6,496 bases of DNA from Bacillota bacterium. Lineage in GTDB: Bacteria; Bacillota_E; Sulfobacillia; Sulfobacillales; Sulfobacillaceae. The position numbers and the translations under genes were made by a program. The DNA lies in assembly GCA_021802375.1 (NCBI GenBank), contig JAKAAL010000252.1:1-6496 (forward strand). The letters run 5' to 3'. The stretch's first letter is position 1. Each line of letters opens with the position of its first letter. The notes below the pieces were generated by a model. It made no database searches. It was not told the DNA's origin and saw only the letters and a program-made list of their open reading frames with translations. Below are positions 5,111 through 6,496 of the stretch, piece after piece.

Positions 5111-6376
5111 TCAATGATCACGCTCGGCTCCTTGAATGCCCCGACGTTCCGGGTCCACTATACTTTTCGGCGGGTTTTCGCGAGGTTTCACGGTTTTCAC
5201 GACTTGGCTTGTCGTCGAAACCTGTTCGCTGCTTAAACGGAACATGGAGCGCACGCATTCGGCCAATTCGAACATGTCACTTGCCAGTGCTCCGTGATTA
5301 AGGTCTTGCATAATGTGCGCTTTTAGTAGCAATAATCTAACAAGTAGACCCGGATTGTCGGCGGTTTTATAGATCAGCGTGAGCCCATTTTGACAATGCT
5401 CTAGTGCGGTTTTGGTGTCACCCAGCGCAAGAAAAAGCTTGGTGGTCTCTTCTAACACGCTCGCCATGAGCGAAAACGCGTGTTTTTGTTTATAATACGT
5501 ATAGACTTCCTGAAAAGCCAGCCGCGATTGTTCGTATTGGCCGGATTCACGGAGAATGACACCCATGTTATGTCGAGCTTGGAAAAATCCCAATTCGTTT
5601 GTCTCGTGGTATAAACGGGCCCCTGCGTCAGTATGATACGCGGCCAATTTTAGGTCCCCCAACTGAAGATACGAGATTCCTAATCCATGGTGACACCGTG
5701 CCAGTAGGTAGCGATCCGCATATTTCTGTGCTCCTTCCATAGCCTGTTCAAATGCTATCTTTGCTTCTTCGTATTGGCCTAGTCGGTACAACGCTGAACC
5801 AAGGTTGGCTTGAACGCGAGCCTCGGTTTCTCGATTAGGGTTCTGAGTCAGAACAGTTTCGTAAACCGCAACTGCGTGGAGGTATTGCGCGCGTCTAAAA
5901 TGCAGGTTCCCCAAAGCCACTAAAAATTCAAGGCGACGGTCGCTATCATGCCCATCGCTGAGCAGTTTCAGCGCGGTCCGTTGAAGTACGTACACGCTAC
6001 GCTCCGAGTCGGGCTCCAATTTCAGAAACGCTTGCACCGAATCAAGAAAATCTTTCTGGGTTGGCAAATCAGCTAGTAAGGCCCAAGCTTCGAAGATCTG
6101 CTCAGCCGAACCGTTTCGCTTGGCGCGCTGCAATAGTCTTCTGGCGCGTCGCAGTTCCGCAGATTGTTCTTTGGGTCGGATTCGCGATATTAACTCGTCG
6201 ATTTGTATTCCCAGGCGGGTGCAGAGCACCTCTAAGGTGGCCAACGGGGGAATGATTCGACCTGATTCAATTTGGCTTATGTACGATCGATCGAACAATC
6301 CCGAAGCAAGTTGGGTTTGGGTAAGCCCCCTCCGATTTCTCCAGTATCGTAGTCTTTTCCCAATACTTTCGACCAC
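5111..6376 (-). CDS. XRE-type HTH plus TPR transcriptional regulator, RRNPP/NprR-like
   Basis: This is a 421-residue protein. Residues 5-62 form an XRE/HTH_3 DNA-binding domain (IGKRLRYWRNRRGLTQTQLA, then SYISQIESGR, PPLATLEVLCTRLGI). Helical repeats follow, with clear TPRs at about 151-184, 187-220, 226-259, 266-299 and 307-340 (for example ANLGSALYRLGQYEEAKIAF). The tail after about 383 is polar. Length and order match NprR-type members of the RRNPP family, whose TPR domain binds a re-imported signalling peptide; peptide binding here is inferred, not shown. The GTG at 6376 is chosen because an in-frame TGA lies upstream and an AAGAGGG-like ribosome binding site is about 9 bases before it. 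The gene is divergent from the gene at 6481, its most likely target, and convergent with the questin-oxidase-like gene. Other TPR-XRE regulators without peptide ligands are an alternative. Confidence 0.87.
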   Translation of the reverse strand: MVESIGKRLRYWRNRRGLTQTQLASGLFDRSYISQIESGRIIPPLATLEVLCTRLGIQIDELISRIRPKEQSAELRRARRLLQRAKRNGSAEQIFEAWALLADLPTQKDFLDSVQAFLKLEPDSERSVYVLQRTALKLLSDGHDSDRRLEFLVALGNLHFRRAQYLHAVAVYETVLTQNPNRETEARVQANLGSALYRLGQYEEAKIAFEQAMEGAQKYADRYLLARCHHGLGISYLQLGDLKLAAYHTDAGARLYHETNELGFFQARHNMGVILRESGQYEQSRLAFQEVYTYYKQKHAFSLMASVLEETTKLFLALGDTKTALEHCQNGLTLIYKTADNPGLLVRLLLLKAHIMQDLNHGALASDMFELAECVRSMFRLSSEQVSTTSQVVKTVKPRENPPKSIVDPERRGIQGAERDH

Positions 6377-6408
6377 AATGCAGCACCCTCTTAAATTGAG
6401 TCACACTT

Positions 6409-6423
6409 GTTAGAATCCCTAAC
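6409..6423. promoter_or_regulatory. Inverted repeat in the divergent spacer, possible operator
   Basis: GTTAG-AATCC-CTAAC is a perfect 5-bp inverted repeat with a 5-bp spacer, lying 32 bp upstream of the regulator start and 57 bp upstream of the start at 6481. Size and position fit a dimeric XRE-repressor site controlling both directions. A CATAAT at 6446-6451 could be a -10 for the plus-strand gene, but no clear -35 accompanies it. Short palindromes occur by chance, so this is tentative. Confidence 0.35.
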
Positions 6424-6480
6424 GTTCGGCACCATCAACCATATTCATAATAATGCTAATAACGGAAGGAGGGGTAGCAC

Positions 6481-6496
6481 ATGAGGCGATTTATAG
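6481..6496 (+). CDS. Start of an unidentified gene (MRRFI...), cut by window end
   Basis: ATG at 6481 follows AGGAGG (6467-6472) with an 8-base gap, one of the strongest ribosome binding sites in the window. Only five codons are visible (Met-Arg-Arg-Phe-Ile). Two arginines followed by hydrophobic residues would suit the start of a signal peptide, as in secreted propeptides, but five residues cannot decide this. The position, divergent from the HTH-TPR regulator, makes it the likely regulated gene. Confidence 0.65.

Overview
The window looks like a chromosomal segment of a Gram-positive bacterium of the Firmicutes type. The reasons are strong AGGAGG-type ribosome binding sites, GTG and TTG starts, a NprR-like HTH-TPR regulator and IS256- and possibly IS605-type debris. 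A Sulfobacillus/Alicyclobacillus-like acidophile or thermophile is a guess from the gene mix, not something the sequence proves. By eye, base composition is patchy: GC-rich in the transposase and the questin-oxidase-like gene, and clearly more AT-rich in the gene at 1008-2351.

Left end (1-831): an open reading frame running in from the left edge begins with hydrophobic sequence resembling the first membrane segments of a heavy-metal P-type ATPase. It then switches, in frame, into the C-terminal half of an IS256-family transposase. The frame is followed by an IS256-like right terminal repeat ending at 831. No left IS end is present, so this is a rearranged remnant.

Peptide/transport block (839-3604): seven bases beyond the IS end lies a 28-codon ORF for a very acidic peptide ending in Cys-Val-Cys. 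A strong hairpin follows, then a signal-less, cysteine-containing family 5 solute-binding-like protein. An MFS exporter is translationally coupled to it by an ATGA overlap. Together they could form a small-peptide system (peptide, cytosolic peptide-binding protein, exporter), the most interesting candidate here. The peptide itself is only moderately supported, and the IS insertion has probably cut off its original promoter and ribosome binding site.

Intergenic 3605-3989: no well-supported gene, but it is rich in hairpins. These are a minus-strand terminator-like palindrome, a possible 3' relic of an IS605/tnpB element, a short TTC-loop hairpin and a clear plus-strand intrinsic terminator.

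Right part: 3990-5075 encodes a questin-oxidase-like (DUF4243) protein, read from a TTG start with a good ribosome binding site. It faces a convergent minus-strand gene (5111-6376) for a 421-residue XRE-HTH plus TPR regulator with the size and layout of NprR-type RRNPP peptide receptors. The regulator is divergent from a gene that starts at 6481 (MRRFI...) behind a very strong ribosome binding site and is cut by the window edge. The shared 104-bp spacer holds a 15-bp inverted repeat, a plausible operator.
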